A stretch of 64,000 nt of DNA. Source: Hyphococcus aureus (lineage in GTDB: Bacteria; Pseudomonadota; Alphaproteobacteria; Caulobacterales; Parvularculaceae). Both the position numbers and the translations under genes were made by a program. Shown here piece by piece: positions 44,654-53,713 of the stretch; the first letter of the stretch is position 1; each line of letters begins with the position of its first letter. The stretch is from positions 434,001 to 498,000 of the forward strand of contig NZ_JBHRSH010000002.1 in assembly GCF_042643165.1 (NCBI RefSeq), written 5' to 3'. Under the pieces are notes generated by a model. The model was not told the DNA's origin. It searched no databases and was given only the letters and a program-made list of their open reading frames with translations.

Positions 44654-45654
44654 GCGACGACATATTGAAGCCTGGCCCGCGCAACTTGATCACTGACGTC
44701 ACTGGCGTAAGCGTCGGCAATGCAACAGATGAAAAGGTGCAAACCGGCGTCACCGTATTGCGCTGCGCGCATGCTTTCATCGCCGCCGCCGATGTGCGCG
44801 GCGGGGCGCCGGGAACGCGCGAGATCGACGTTCTTTCCTCTGAAAATCTGGTGGGCCGCGCCGACGCGATTGTGTTGACCGGCGGTTCTGTTTTTGGCCT
44901 CGCCGCGGCTGACGGCGCCGCCAGCGCCCTGTCGGTCGATGGCGTCGGCCTGAAACTCAGCGACAAGGGACCAGCGATCCCGATTGTGCCGGCCGCCGTG
45001 CTCCACGATCTCGGCAATGACGGCGACAAGCAATGGGGGGAAACGCCACCCTATCGCGTCCTCGGCATGAAGGCCGCCCGAAATGCAGGCGCCGAATTTG
45101 AACTCGGGTCCGAGGGCGCAGGACGCGGGGCCATGGCGGGAGTCATCAAAGGCGGCCTCGGCTCCGCTTCGCTAGTCCTTGAAAACGGCGTCACTGTCGG
45201 CGCGCTCGTTGCAGCCAATCCGGTCGGGTCGGTCTATATGGCGGATGGCGAAACCTTCCACGCCTGGCCCTACGAGATCCGCGGCGAGTTTGGCGGCAAA
45301 AGCCCGCCGACGCTTCATGAACTGCCGGAACCCTTTCCGGATTTTTCGCGGCTGCATTTCCGCGCCAAAGCCGGCGCCAACACCACCATCGCCATCGTCG
45401 CGACCAACGCCGATTTAACCAATGTGGAGGCCAAGCGCATCGCCATGATGGCCCATGACGGGATCGCCCGCGCGGTGCGCCCGGCGCATACGGCCTTTGA
45501 CGGCGACATCGTTTTCGCCATAGCGACTGCCGAAAAGGAACTGCCCTTCGATCCGGAGCCCTTGCGCCATGGTCTTGTCGTGCGGATCGGCGCGGCGGCC
45601 TCCGATTGCCTGACCCGCGCCATCGCCCGCGCCATTTACGAAGCGCGCGATTAA
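44650..45654 (+). CDS. P1 family N-terminal-nucleophile peptidase (DmpA/NylC-like)
   Basis: A 334-residue member of the DmpA/P1 peptidase group, self-cleaving hydrolases active as L-aminopeptidase/D-esterase, beta-aminopeptidase or nylon-oligomer hydrolase. N-terminal ITDVTGVSVGNATD and LTGGSVFGLAAADGA are typical. The predicted processing site is Asn244/Thr245 in AGANTTIAIVATNA, giving a Thr nucleophile, like Asn/Thr in NylC rather than the Gly/Ser of DmpA. No signal peptide, so it acts in the cytoplasm. ATG overlaps the ATPase stop (ATGA), indicating that it processes what the importer brings in. Confidence 0.9.
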
Positions 45655-45760
45655 CCAAGTTCGGCGATCTCCGCGCCTCGAACTGACGTCACGGCCTGTT
45701 CTTTGTATATATGCTTAATCGGAGGCGGGATTTTCCCGCAATGAACCGGCGGCGACTGGC

Positions 45761-47107
45761 ATGCGCGATCTTATTCTTCTGGGGTTTACGGCGCTCTGCC
45801 TTGCGGCCGCGATCCGCCACCCTTTTGCCGGCCTTCTGACCTGGGCGTGGTTTACGCTGATGACCCCGCATCAGGCCGCGTTCGGCGTCTATGGCGTCCC
45901 ATTAAATGTCATCATCGCCGGGGTCACCATCGCCTCTTACATCGTGTCCGGCGAAATCGCGAAGTTCCGCTTCGATCCGCTGACAGTGCTGATCATCCTG
46001 TTCGGCGGTTGGTTAATGATCGCACAGGCCTTTTCCCTGAATCCTGAAAATTCCGCCATTTATCATGACCGCTTCATCAAGACGCTGCTATTTGTCATTC
46101 TTTGCGCGCAAATGGCAGCCGGTAAGCTTCGCTTTAATGCGCTGGTCTGGACCATCGTCGTATCCATCGGGTTTCTGGCGGCAAAAGGCGCCGCCTTCAC
46201 CTTCATGACGCTTGGCCAGTATCATGTGCAGGGTCTCTCCAACACGGTCCTAGAAGACAACAACCATTTCGGCATCGCCGTCGCGACCATCCTGCCGCTC
46301 ATTCTTTATCTGCGCGAAGAATCCGCGCGGCCGATCATTCGCCAGGGCCTTCTAGCGCTGTTCTGCCTCGCAGTCGTCGCCATCATCGGCACCCAGTCCC
46401 GCGGCGCTTTCCTGTCGCTGATCGCTTTCAGCGGCTTTTTCTGGCTCCGCGCGAAACACAAATTCGCCATTCTCGCCGGCCTGATCCTTGTCATGGCGCC
46501 CACCATCGCGTTCATGCCAGGCAAGTGGACGGAGCGCATGAGCACCATCGGTGAAGCGACGCAGGACGCCTCTTTCATGGGGCGCGTTGACGCCTGGGTA
46601 ATCAATTACAAGCTGGCCGTCGCGCATCCGATGACCGGCGCCGGCCTCAGAAACTCTTATGAAAAAGAGATCGCGCAATCCGTTGATATAGAACGCGCCG
46701 AAAGCGCAAAAGCAGCGCACAGCATTTATTTCGAAGTGCTGGGCGGTTCCGGGTTCGTCGGGCTATTCATCTATCTCTCGCTTTTGGCGGCGGCGCAGCT
46801 CACCGCATGGCGTATCTATCTTTCCCGCGCCAATGAACGCCTGGCGCCATGGAAATGGCGTTTCGCCTATTATGCGCAAATGTCGCTCGCTGTATTCGCG
46901 ATTGGCGGCGCCTCCGTTTCGCTGGAAATGTGGGATGGATATCTTGTCATCATCGCGCTTGTCTCAGCGTTGAGCAAAATGGCGGTCACTGACGGCAAAC
47001 CCGAGGGCCATGCCTTACAACAAGCGCGCATCCGCAACTGGCGCGGCCGCAAACGTCTGAAGGAAATTCTCGGAGAAACAGAAAGCCCGGCCCAGCCCGC
47101 GCCATAG
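45761..47107 (+). CDS. O-antigen ligase-like protein, exosortase A-system type
   Basis: A 448-residue membrane protein with about ten to eleven helices and a large periplasmic loop, of the Wzy/WaaL (O-antigen ligase) superfamily. The N-terminus FTALCLAAAIRHPFAGLLTWAWF (shown in part: RHPFAGLLTWAW) and TMLTPH-like TLMTPHQAAFG match the putative O-glycosylation ligase associated with exosortase A systems. LEDNNHFGIA, GTQSRGAFLSL and AHSIYFEVLGGSGFVGL carry the conserved ligase residues. No exosortase or PEP-CTERM gene is in this window. It probably links or polymerises glycan at the periplasmic face. Confidence 0.85.
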   Translation: MRDLILLGFTALCLAAAIRHPFAGLLTWAWFTLMTPHQAAFGVYGVPLNVIIAGVTIASYIVSGEIAKFRFDPLTVLIILFGGWLMIAQAFSLNPENSAIYHDRFIKTLLFVILCAQMAAGKLRFNALVWTIVVSIGFLAAKGAAFTFMTLGQYHVQGLSNTVLEDNNHFGIAVATILPLILYLREESARPIIRQGLLALFCLAVVAIIGTQSRGAFLSLIAFSGFFWLRAKHKFAILAGLILVMAPTIAFMPGKWTERMSTIGEATQDASFMGRVDAWVINYKLAVAHPMTGAGLRNSYEKEIAQSVDIERAESAKAAHSIYFEVLGGSGFVGLFIYLSLLAAAQLTAWRIYLSRANERLAPWKWRFAYYAQMSLAVFAIGGASVSLEMWDGYLVIIALVSALSKMAVTDGKPEGHALQQARIRNWRGRKRLKEILGETESPAQPAP

Positions 47108-47117
47108 ACCGGCGATC

Positions 47118-48116
47118 TTAATCGGCGGCGAACGCCGCAGCCCCGCTCTGTGTTTTCATCGATCCGCCGCGATGCGCCTTTTCGTGATTATGAGCGTGTT
47201 CATGCGCGTCATCACTGACAGCGCCCATATCGGGGCACTCTTCGCCAATCTCCACCTGAATCGTGGAATGATGAATGTTGTAGTGCTTTTCAAGACAGGC
47301 CTTGGCCTCGGCCAGCGCGCCAGCCGCATCGCGCGCATCGGCGACGGTCACATGCATGGTGAGGCGCGGCTGCTCCGGCGTGATCTGAGAAATCTGAATA
47401 TTGTGGATGCTCTTGATCTGTTGAACGGCCTTTAGAAGATCTGTTTCGAGTTCGGCGATATCGATATTGGCGGGCGCGCCTTCCAGAAGTATGTAACCCG
47501 TTTCCCGCACAAGCCTGAGCGCGGACACGCCGATCAGGAAGGCGACGGCGATGGACAAAATCGGATCGATCGCGAGCCAGCCCGTTCCCGCAATCACAAG
47601 CGCTGCGATGATCGCCGCCACTGAGCCAAGAAGATCGCTCACCACATGCAGCATGGCGCCGCGCATATTGAGGTTTTGCTCGTCGCGGCGATGGAGAATA
47701 AAAAATGCAATTGCATTTGCGATGAACCCCGCGACAGCGACCCACAACATCAAAGTGGCGTCGACCTCTACAGGGGTGAGAAACCGGTGCACGGCCTCAA
47801 ACACAATCCACACCAGCAGGATGGCGAGCAGAACGCCATTGACGAAAGCCGCTAAAACCTGCGCGCGCCGATATCCGAAATGGAGGCGGCTATCGGCCGG
47901 ACGCGCAGCAAAAAACTGGGCGCTTGCGGCAAGACCAAGCGCGAGCGCATCGGTCAGCATATGAGTAGCATCGGCAAGCAGCGCGAGCGATCCGGAAATC
48001 ACCCCGCCCACAACCTCGATCACCATAAAGACGACAATCACCGCCAGGGCCATGAGGAGACGGCCCGTCACTTTGCCGACAGGCTGCTGGTGGTGCTGGT
48101 GGGTGCAATTGTCCAT
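47118..48116 (-). CDS. Cation diffusion facilitator (zinc exporter)
   Basis: A 332-residue CzcD/ZitB-type antiporter. A His-rich start (MDNCTHQHHQQP) is followed by six helices. The zinc-site signature SLALLADATHMLTDALALGL (about 43-62) contains the DxxxD pair, and a second metal-site helix pair lies in VVSDLLGSVAAI (about 158-169). The C-terminal cytoplasmic domain (about 215-332) ends in a His-rich tail with DDAHEHAHNHEKAH. It lies divergently from a ZIP importer with a palindrome between. Zinc or cobalt/cadmium export is expected. Confidence 0.93.
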   Translation of the reverse strand: MDNCTHQHHQQPVGKVTGRLLMALAVIVVFMVIEVVGGVISGSLALLADATHMLTDALALGLAASAQFFAARPADSRLHFGYRRAQVLAAFVNGVLLAILLVWIVFEAVHRFLTPVEVDATLMLWVAVAGFIANAIAFFILHRRDEQNLNMRGAMLHVVSDLLGSVAAIIAALVIAGTGWLAIDPILSIAVAFLIGVSALRLVRETGYILLEGAPANIDIAELETDLLKAVQQIKSIHNIQISQITPEQPRLTMHVTVADARDAAGALAEAKACLEKHYNIHHSTIQVEIGEECPDMGAVSDDAHEHAHNHEKAHRGGSMKTQSGAAAFAAD

Positions 48117-48282
48117 GCGCTCGCCGGTTTTCGTCGTTTTCTACGCGCGGAAGGCTTACAAGTTGGCGGGACTTTAGTCTGCACGCGCCCGCCAGAGCAA
48201 GGTAAACCGCCGACATTTCACAGGAAATTCAACAGGGTTCGTTCACCATACCGGCGCCGGTCCGGGACAAAAAAAGGTGACG

Positions 48283-48305
48283 TGATAACATTTTCATTGC
48301 TATCA
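48283..48305. promoter_or_regulatory. 23-bp imperfect palindrome between metal transporter genes
   Basis: TGATA (48283-48287) and TATCA (48301-48305) end a 23-bp dyad with further symmetrical pairs (CA/TG, T/A) inside. It lies 74-96 bp before the ZIP gene start and 167-189 bp before the CDF start, so a metal regulator such as Zur could act there. No published consensus was checked. Confidence 0.4.
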
Positions 48306-48378
48306 TCCCGAGTGTTTTGGGGGTAGGACAACTCGTTCGAAGTGTTAGCGTACTAAAAGCAGGAAGGGGCCCTGCGGT

Positions 48379-49137
48379 TTGTTTGGGGATAGCGTCATCA
48401 TTAATGGGCTGCTTGCGAGCCTAGCGGCCGCAGCCATGAGCGCGTTTGGCATTTTCGCCATGGCGTCGTTCAGCGGCTGGGCGCAGCGCAATAGCGCCTA
48501 TTGCGCCGCTTTCGCCGTGGGACTGTTGAGCGTGGGCGTCATGTTCCACCTCATTCCCGAAGCGACGAACATCTCCATATCGGCCTTGAGCTGGGTGCTG
48601 GCGGGCTTTGTCGCCATGGTGCTGATCGGCATGGGTGTGCAGACAGCCGTCGCGCGCCAACCGGAAGGCGCCGCGCTCACCTTCGGCTATGTCTCCATCA
48701 TCGGTCTCGCGGCGCATTCATTTCTAGATGGCGCTGTTTACGCGGCCTCGTTCTGGGACGAAGCCTTTACCGGATGGCTCGCAACCGGCGGGCTTCTGTT
48801 TCATGAGTTTCCCGAGGGCGTGATTGCATACGCTCTACTGGCGCAGGCAGGCCTGGCGCGCGCACGCGCCATTATTCTTGCGTTAATAGCGGCAGCGTTA
48901 ACAACCGTAGCGGGAACAATCACCGCACAATCGATCTTCGGCCTCGCCAGCGCGCCGCCTCTTGCGGCAATGCTAGGCGCCGCCGCCGGCGCCCTGATCT
49001 ATGTGCTGATCTTTCATCTCGGACCCCACGCCACGAAAACGCCGAACAAGCGAGGCTATGACGTCGCCATGCTTGGCGTCGTCATCGGCACCGCCGCCAT
49101 CCTGTTCGAGAAAATGGCTGGCGGTCATTTCCACTAA
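48379..49137 (+). CDS. ZIP family metal transporter
   Basis: A 252-residue ZIP-type importer with about seven to eight helices. Metal-site motifs are HLIPEAT (about 56-62), HSFLDGAVYA (helix IV, about 114-123) and HEFPEGVIAYALL (helix V, about 141-153), the classical His/Glu pair of ZIP proteins. The start is TTG at 48379, preceded by AGGAAGGGG at 9 bp; no ATG lies at the right place for the first helix. Divergent from the CDF exporter gene, forming an import/export pair. Substrate likely zinc, possibly iron or manganese. Confidence 0.88.
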   Translation: MFGDSVIINGLLASLAAAAMSAFGIFAMASFSGWAQRNSAYCAAFAVGLLSVGVMFHLIPEATNISISALSWVLAGFVAMVLIGMGVQTAVARQPEGAALTFGYVSIIGLAAHSFLDGAVYAASFWDEAFTGWLATGGLLFHEFPEGVIAYALLAQAGLARARAIILALIAAALTTVAGTITAQSIFGLASAPPLAAMLGAAAGALIYVLIFHLGPHATKTPNKRGYDVAMLGVVIGTAAILFEKMAGGHFH

Positions 49138-49167
49138 AATGTGGGATCGACGTAAACGCCAGACGAT

Positions 49168-49668
49168 CTAGTCCTTGCAGCCGGCGATTCCGGCTGTCGG
49201 CGAGACCATGCTCCAGCCCTTATTGTCACGGACCTTGATCAGCCCCTGCTCGAGATAGGCGCCGCCTTCAAAGCCAAGGCCAAAACGCGCCGTCACATCA
49301 ACCGTCACCCCGTCTCCGCTGGCAAAGCTCTGCTGTTCGAAAACACCAAACCCGGCGGCCCCGGCATAATCGATACGCTTCAGGGTCACGGGCTCGCCGG
49401 CGATATTGATTTCCGCTTGGTCCCCCGAGACAAATCGGAACACCGCCGCCGGGCGCCGGCCTTCAAGCGTCCATAACACCATGCCGCAGGATTTATCCGG
49501 CAGTTTCGCATCGGCAATCGGACGCAGGCCTTGCGCGCCCGCCGCCTCGCTGGCGAGATCGACGCCAGCGCCGGTTTCAGCCTGACGCGCCTTGGACCCC
49601 GAAGCGGTTGTGGCGCATGCGCCAGCCAGAGCAAACAGCGCATATGATGCGAGCGTTAACGCCTTCAT
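49168..49668 (-). CDS. Lipoprotein at end of gsp operon, candidate T2SS pilotin
   Basis: A 166-residue exported protein. The signal ends with LAGAC, a lipobox-like site (Cys18), which suggests lipidation though the -3 residue is Ala. The mature part is about 148 residues with two more cysteines, Cys61 (KSCGMVLWTLEGR) and Cys164 (near the C-terminus), which could form a disulfide. Its ATG overlaps the gspN stop (ATGA), so it is translated with the secretion operon. I do not recognise the family. By place, size and lipobox it could be the GspS/AspS-type pilotin that carries the secretin to the outer membrane; sequence resemblance to known pilotins is not evident. Confidence 0.75.
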   Translation of the reverse strand: MKALTLASYALFALAGACATTASGSKARQAETGAGVDLASEAAGAQGLRPIADAKLPDKSCGMVLWTLEGRRPAAVFRFVSGDQAEINIAGEPVTLKRIDYAGAAGFGVFEQQSFASGDGVTVDVTARFGLGFEGGAYLEQGLIKVRDNKGWSMVSPTAGIAGCKD

Positions 49669-50447
49669 GATCCTGCTCCTGTCAGCACGCCAGCCGAACC
49701 ATAGGTCAGCGCACCATTATCGTCTTCAAAACCAAACACGCGCAAAGCGGATGCGATATTTTCTTCCGAGGCGCGCGCCGTCGCCGTGACTTCATAAGTA
49801 AGCGCGGGATTGAGAAGCAGGCGAAGATCAGCCGCCATTTGCACATTCTCACCCGCCAATGTCACCGCCAGCTTGTCGCCTTCACAAGCAACGCGCCCGC
49901 TTAACGGCAAAGGCGGCAGATTATACCGTTTCGTCGGCCCGTCGAGGGCGTTGGTCCACAAGCTTCCAGACGCCTGACGGCAACCGTCTTTCAGGCTGAA
50001 ATCGAGGCGCTCGATATCAAGCCGCGCCTCGCCTTGCGCCGGTTCGCCCAAAAGACCGCGCACCGCGACAGTAGCCAGATTAATATCAGCTTTTACATTT
50101 CGTAACGACGCGCGCTCGCCGCCGAGAGAAACCGTTCCCGAACCACGCACAGCGCCATTGGCTGATAAGGTCATTTCCGGCGATAACCGCAAGAGAGATA
50201 GCGGCGCCAGACGGAACCCGACATCGCCAAGCGCAATCCCGCCAACAGAAACCGAGCTGAGTTCGCCTTTCCAGATCGTGCCCCGCGCTTCGGCGTAGGA
50301 CAACGCGCCGCCGCTTTTATCGGCAAAGAGCGAAATAGCGCTGGCCGGAATTGACGCTATCAGCGTCGCCAGAAAAATGAAGACGCCGGCGATAATCGGC
50401 GCGCGCAGGGTTTTCGATGTCTCAGGCGGGTGAGGCTGGGTCATCAT
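49665..50447 (-). CDS. gspN: Type II secretion system protein N
   Basis: A 260-residue inner-membrane protein with one N-terminal helix (about 16-36, IIAGVFIFLATLIASIP) and a large periplasmic domain typical of GspN: GTIWKGELSSVSVGGIALGDV, quoted in part (GTIWKGELSS), and repeated beta motifs such as GRVACEGDKLAVTLAGE. The ATG at 50447 shares a base with the gspM stop (TGATG). Some T2SSs lack GspN; where present its role is unclear. Confidence 0.88.
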   Translation of the reverse strand: MMTQPHPPETSKTLRAPIIAGVFIFLATLIASIPASAISLFADKSGGALSYAEARGTIWKGELSSVSVGGIALGDVGFRLAPLSLLRLSPEMTLSANGAVRGSGTVSLGGERASLRNVKADINLATVAVRGLLGEPAQGEARLDIERLDFSLKDGCRQASGSLWTNALDGPTKRYNLPPLPLSGRVACEGDKLAVTLAGENVQMAADLRLLLNPALTYEVTATARASEENIASALRVFGFEDDNGALTYGSAGVLTGAGS

Positions 50448-50905
50448 CAACGCTCCAGCACCAGAACCTGCGGCGTCACCATGCCGTCCTCGCCGCGCGC
50501 AATATCCGCAAACGCGATGCTGACGCCATACCGGTTTTGCAGCAGCGCCAGCCATTCGAAGAAGACATCGCCGCTCACCGCAGCGACCTGAATTTCAATC
50601 TGGCCATTATTCTCTGAGCCGATACGCGCCAGCTCGACGCCGGCGCCGCGCGCGGTTTCAAGGATCGCCTGACGCAACGGCGCAGCCCCTTGAGGGGCCG
50701 TCGCATCTGAGCCGCCAGCAACCGCCGCTGCCGCTGCGGTAAGCTCATAACCGTCACGGGCCGATGAGGCTTTACGCGCCGCGTCCGACCGGAGGTCAGC
50801 AAGGGGCCGCATGATCCCGAGAGACAGGAACAACAAACCTGCAAGTCCGCCCGCAATCAGGATCAACAGGCGCTCTCGCGCGGAAAGATCATGCCACCAG
50901 CTCAT
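50447..50905 (-). CDS. gspM: Type II secretion system protein M
   Basis: A 152-residue bitopic inner-membrane protein of the assembly platform. It begins with the GspM-type cytoplasmic stretch WHDLSARERLLILIAGGLAG (about 4-23) running into a single membrane helix, and the periplasmic part is a small ferredoxin-like domain (about 75-150, ending TPQVLVLER). It partners GspL, whose gene overlaps by 4 bp, and precedes gspN. Confidence 0.9.
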   Translation of the reverse strand: MSWWHDLSARERLLILIAGGLAGLLFLSLGIMRPLADLRSDAARKASSARDGYELTAAAAAVAGGSDATAPQGAAPLRQAILETARGAGVELARIGSENNGQIEIQVAAVSGDVFFEWLALLQNRYGVSIAFADIARGEDGMVTPQVLVLER

Positions 50906-52098
50906 GACGCGCTCACCCTTAACTCGCCGAGATAAGCGTTATTGCCGGTGCGACGCACACTGCCGGTCTCTGTCGCTTGCAGGCCGCGCGCTTCGAGCAT
51001 GCGTTTCAGGGTTTCGATCTGGGTGATGTCGCCGAAGCGCAAATTGATCGAATATTCGTCGCGCGCGCCATTATAGCGGATGCGATCAATCTGAACGCCG
51101 CTGGAGCCCTCAAGACTTTCCGCCAACGCATTCGAAATCTTCAGGAACGATCGCCCGCCGCCGCCAGCGCCGAGCACTTGCCGCGCATAGGCGCGCGGAT
51201 CGGCGTCCGCCGCATCAGGAAAGGCCGTTTCATGAAGCGCAATCGTATCCTGCTTCAGGCGGTCCGCCGTGCGCAGGTCACGCACTAACCCGGCGACATT
51301 CACAAGCATAAGCGCGGCAACAGACGCCGCCGCCAGAAGCCCGGCGCGCCGCCAGGGGCCTGCCGTTGCGCGCCAGTCGCGCCGCTTGCGATACGCCCCT
51401 TGCATCAGGTTCGGCGCATTGTTCACCCCTTCGGCGAAAAATCCGATCAGAGCGTCAGGATTCATCAGGCCGCGTTGATCGATTTCCACATCGCCGCGCA
51501 GGCCCGCCACTCTTTGCTCGCTAAAGGCGATAACCTTGCGCACCTCCTCGTCATTCAACAGAGCCGGCATAAGGGTGTCTGCAAGCGGTTTTTCGATTGC
51601 AAATCCTCTAAGGCCAACGACGCCGAACACGCGGTCCGGCGTTTCGATAATTAACGCGCGCCCATCGAACATGGGGACCAGCGCATAATCGACAGTGACA
51701 ACGTCCGGCGACAGGCCGACTGCCGTCAGCGTCGTCACCCACGTCTCAATGTCGGATTTTTTTACGGCGAGCGCGATCCCAGCCCCGCTGTTGTGGCGCA
51801 CCGTCGCAACGTGAATCTGCTCAAGGCTTTCCGCGAGTTCGTCTTCGAGAAGCATGCTCGCCGCAGCCCGGAACTGGGCCGCTGATTTCGGAGGCACCGG
51901 CAGAGCGCGCATGGTCGCCCTCTCCCCGCGCAAGACACACACGACAAGCCGGGCGGCGCCCGCACGCTCCGCTATGACCGAAAGGGCGGCAGCGTTGGCA
52001 GCCGTGTCGGCCTCCAGAATATCGTTCTCGCCAACGAAAGCCCACCGGATGGGATCGTCCGGCGTTTCGCCGAGAAGAAGAATTAAGGTTTCGTTCAC
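50902..52098 (-). CDS. gspL: Type II secretion system protein L
   Basis: A 398-residue platform protein. The cytoplasmic actin-like domain (about 1-245) recruits the GspE ATPase. A single helix lies at about 255-275 (GLLAAASVAALMLVNVAGL), followed by a periplasmic domain with DPRAYARQVLGAGG and a C-terminal ferredoxin-like fold (about 320-398). Length is typical of GspL. 4-bp overlaps with gspK and gspM mark translational coupling. Confidence 0.92.
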   Translation of the reverse strand: MNETLILLLGETPDDPIRWAFVGENDILEADTAANAAALSVIAERAGAARLVVCVLRGERATMRALPVPPKSAAQFRAAASMLLEDELAESLEQIHVATVRHNSGAGIALAVKKSDIETWVTTLTAVGLSPDVVTVDYALVPMFDGRALIIETPDRVFGVVGLRGFAIEKPLADTLMPALLNDEEVRKVIAFSEQRVAGLRGDVEIDQRGLMNPDALIGFFAEGVNNAPNLMQGAYRKRRDWRATAGPWRRAGLLAAASVAALMLVNVAGLVRDLRTADRLKQDTIALHETAFPDAADADPRAYARQVLGAGGGGRSFLKISNALAESLEGSSGVQIDRIRYNGARDEYSINLRFGDITQIETLKRMLEARGLQATETGSVRRTGNNAYLGELRVSAS

Positions 52099-53063
52099 TC
52101 TTCCGCCCCCAGACGACGCGACAGAACTCTCGCCCTGCCTCCATTGGCGTCAATCACTGACGTCATTTCAAGTAAGGCAGTACCATAAACAATCTCTGCA
52201 CGGGCGATCAGGAAGCGCGAGGTCACCGCGAAACGCGCCGAATTTTGAAGGTCCAGATCCCCGATTGGCGGCGTTTCCAGGAAAGCCTCCACCGTCAGCC
52301 AGCCGCCGGGCGGGCGGGCGGCGATCAAATCCGCAGCGACCTGCACGGGCACGGCGCCCCCGAGCGCGGCGGAGAGCACCGGCGCGTGACGCTCCGACAG
52401 CATGTTCACATTAATGACCGAGGCCGTATCGCCGTCCATGGCGCAAAGATAAGGCTTCAGCGTTCCGTACAGTTCGCGGGTGACGCCTTTGACTGCGCGT
52501 AATTCAGAAACTGAAGCCATCGGCTGATTTCCTGTGCGATAGGGCGATGGAAGCGCGGTGTAATATTCATCCTCACTCCCCTGCGGGCGCCGGTTTGTGT
52601 CTTCATCAACCCAATCGCCAACCGTTTCGGCAAGCGCGATCGCCTCGAACTCGTCAATCCCCAGATGACCGGCGAGACGGACAAATTCCTCCCGCGACTG
52701 GTCGCCCCCGGTTCCGGCGCTATCGGCGCCGAGCGTGTTGATGTTGAAACAGGCGGTGCCGTCGCCAAGGAAAACTCTTGCGCCGCCATCATCAAAAGGA
52801 AGCTCCACCGGCTTCGACGCCCATGGCGCATCGAGCGACATGACGCCGCTATCATCGGATGCAATCTCGTCAATAGCGGAGAGCGCAAGCGTTTCAACCG
52901 CAAAGGCGCGCCACAAGGCTTCGCTGCGCGACAACACATTGCCCGTGCGCGCGGCGGCGCGCGTTGTCAGCTCCATGGCGGACAGCGCCACAAACGAAAG
53001 CGTCGCCGCCAGTAAAAGCACGATCAAGAGCGCGGCGCCTTTCTGTTGTTCACGCCGCCTCAT
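52095..53063 (-). CDS. gspK: Type II secretion minor pseudopilin K
   Basis: A 322-residue minor pseudopilin that caps the pseudopilus. The prepilin-like N-terminus is RREQQKGAALLIVLLLAATL; the residue before the hydrophobic helix is Ala (G|AALLIV), as is common for GspK, and the Glu5 of other pseudopilins is absent. The mature protein has the long alpha domain characteristic of GspK (about 110-270), with GDWVDEDTNRRPQG and SVSELRAVKGV. It overlaps gspJ and gspL by 4 bp. Confidence 0.93.
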   Translation of the reverse strand: MRRREQQKGAALLIVLLLAATLSFVALSAMELTTRAAARTGNVLSRSEALWRAFAVETLALSAIDEIASDDSGVMSLDAPWASKPVELPFDDGGARVFLGDGTACFNINTLGADSAGTGGDQSREEFVRLAGHLGIDEFEAIALAETVGDWVDEDTNRRPQGSEDEYYTALPSPYRTGNQPMASVSELRAVKGVTRELYGTLKPYLCAMDGDTASVINVNMLSERHAPVLSAALGGAVPVQVAADLIAARPPGGWLTVEAFLETPPIGDLDLQNSARFAVTSRFLIARAEIVYGTALLEMTSVIDANGGRARVLSRRLGAEE

Positions 53064-53713
53064 GAAAGTTGCTCCACGGCGCCAATCCAGAAAAGCTGTT
53101 CAACAGGCGCGCGACCTTCGCGTTCAAGAGTGATTGAAAGCGCCCGCGGCGGGGCGCCGCCGCCCGACACCGGCCAGATATCTGACCATTCCAATTCGCC
53201 GCGCTGTTCGCCGAGCAAAAACACGGCATTTGCATTGAGAAGATTCTCGAAGAGAACACGCTCGGTCGTATCGGCGTTCGTCGCCTCGTCCAGATAGGCG
53301 CGGCTGCGACGAATAAGGGCGCCGGCGCGGTAAACATATTCCACATATTGAAGCGCGCTGCGCGGCTCTTCGGCACCCGGATTGATCCACCCGGCGCGCA
53401 CGAAAGACGCAAGCAGGCGCTCATCATCCTCACGCCGCGATCCAAAGCTCGTCAGATTGCCCATGAACGCTGCGGGGCGGCCATCGCCGAATTCATCGCG
53501 CACTTCCCGCATGACCACCTGTGCTAAGTCTTCCTTGATCAGGCTGCGGGCGATCTGGAAGCTCTTCAGATCGTCATCCACCACAGCGAGCTGATCGCGG
53601 CTGTCGACGCCAAGGCGCAACGCGTAAACCGCCGTCGCCGCAATCGCGGAGAACACCAGCAGCGCAATCAGCACCTCCGGCAGGGTCAGGCCTTTTTGCG
53701 CGCGGCGGCTCAT
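53060..53713 (-). CDS. gspJ: Type II secretion minor pseudopilin J
   Basis: A 217-residue minor pseudopilin. The type III leader is QKG|LTLPEVLIALLVFSAIA with Glu5 retained (cleavage after Gly8). The mature beta domain includes DLAQVVMREVRDEFG and a C-terminal part ending in WIGAVEQLS. With GspI and GspK it forms the tip of the pseudopilus. Overlaps of 4 bp to both neighbours. Confidence 0.93.
   Translation of the reverse strand: MSRRAQKGLTLPEVLIALLVFSAIAATAVYALRLGVDSRDQLAVVDDDLKSFQIARSLIKEDLAQVVMREVRDEFGDGRPAAFMGNLTSFGSRREDDERLLASFVRAGWINPGAEEPRSALQYVEYVYRAGALIRRSRAYLDEATNADTTERVLFENLLNANAVFLLGEQRGELEWSDIWPVSGGGAPPRALSITLEREGRAPVEQLFWIGAVEQLS

Noticed and set aside
45740..45760. Upstream ATG (45741) as start of the O-antigen ligase-like gene
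   Set aside because: It is in a different frame from the membrane protein and terminates soon after.
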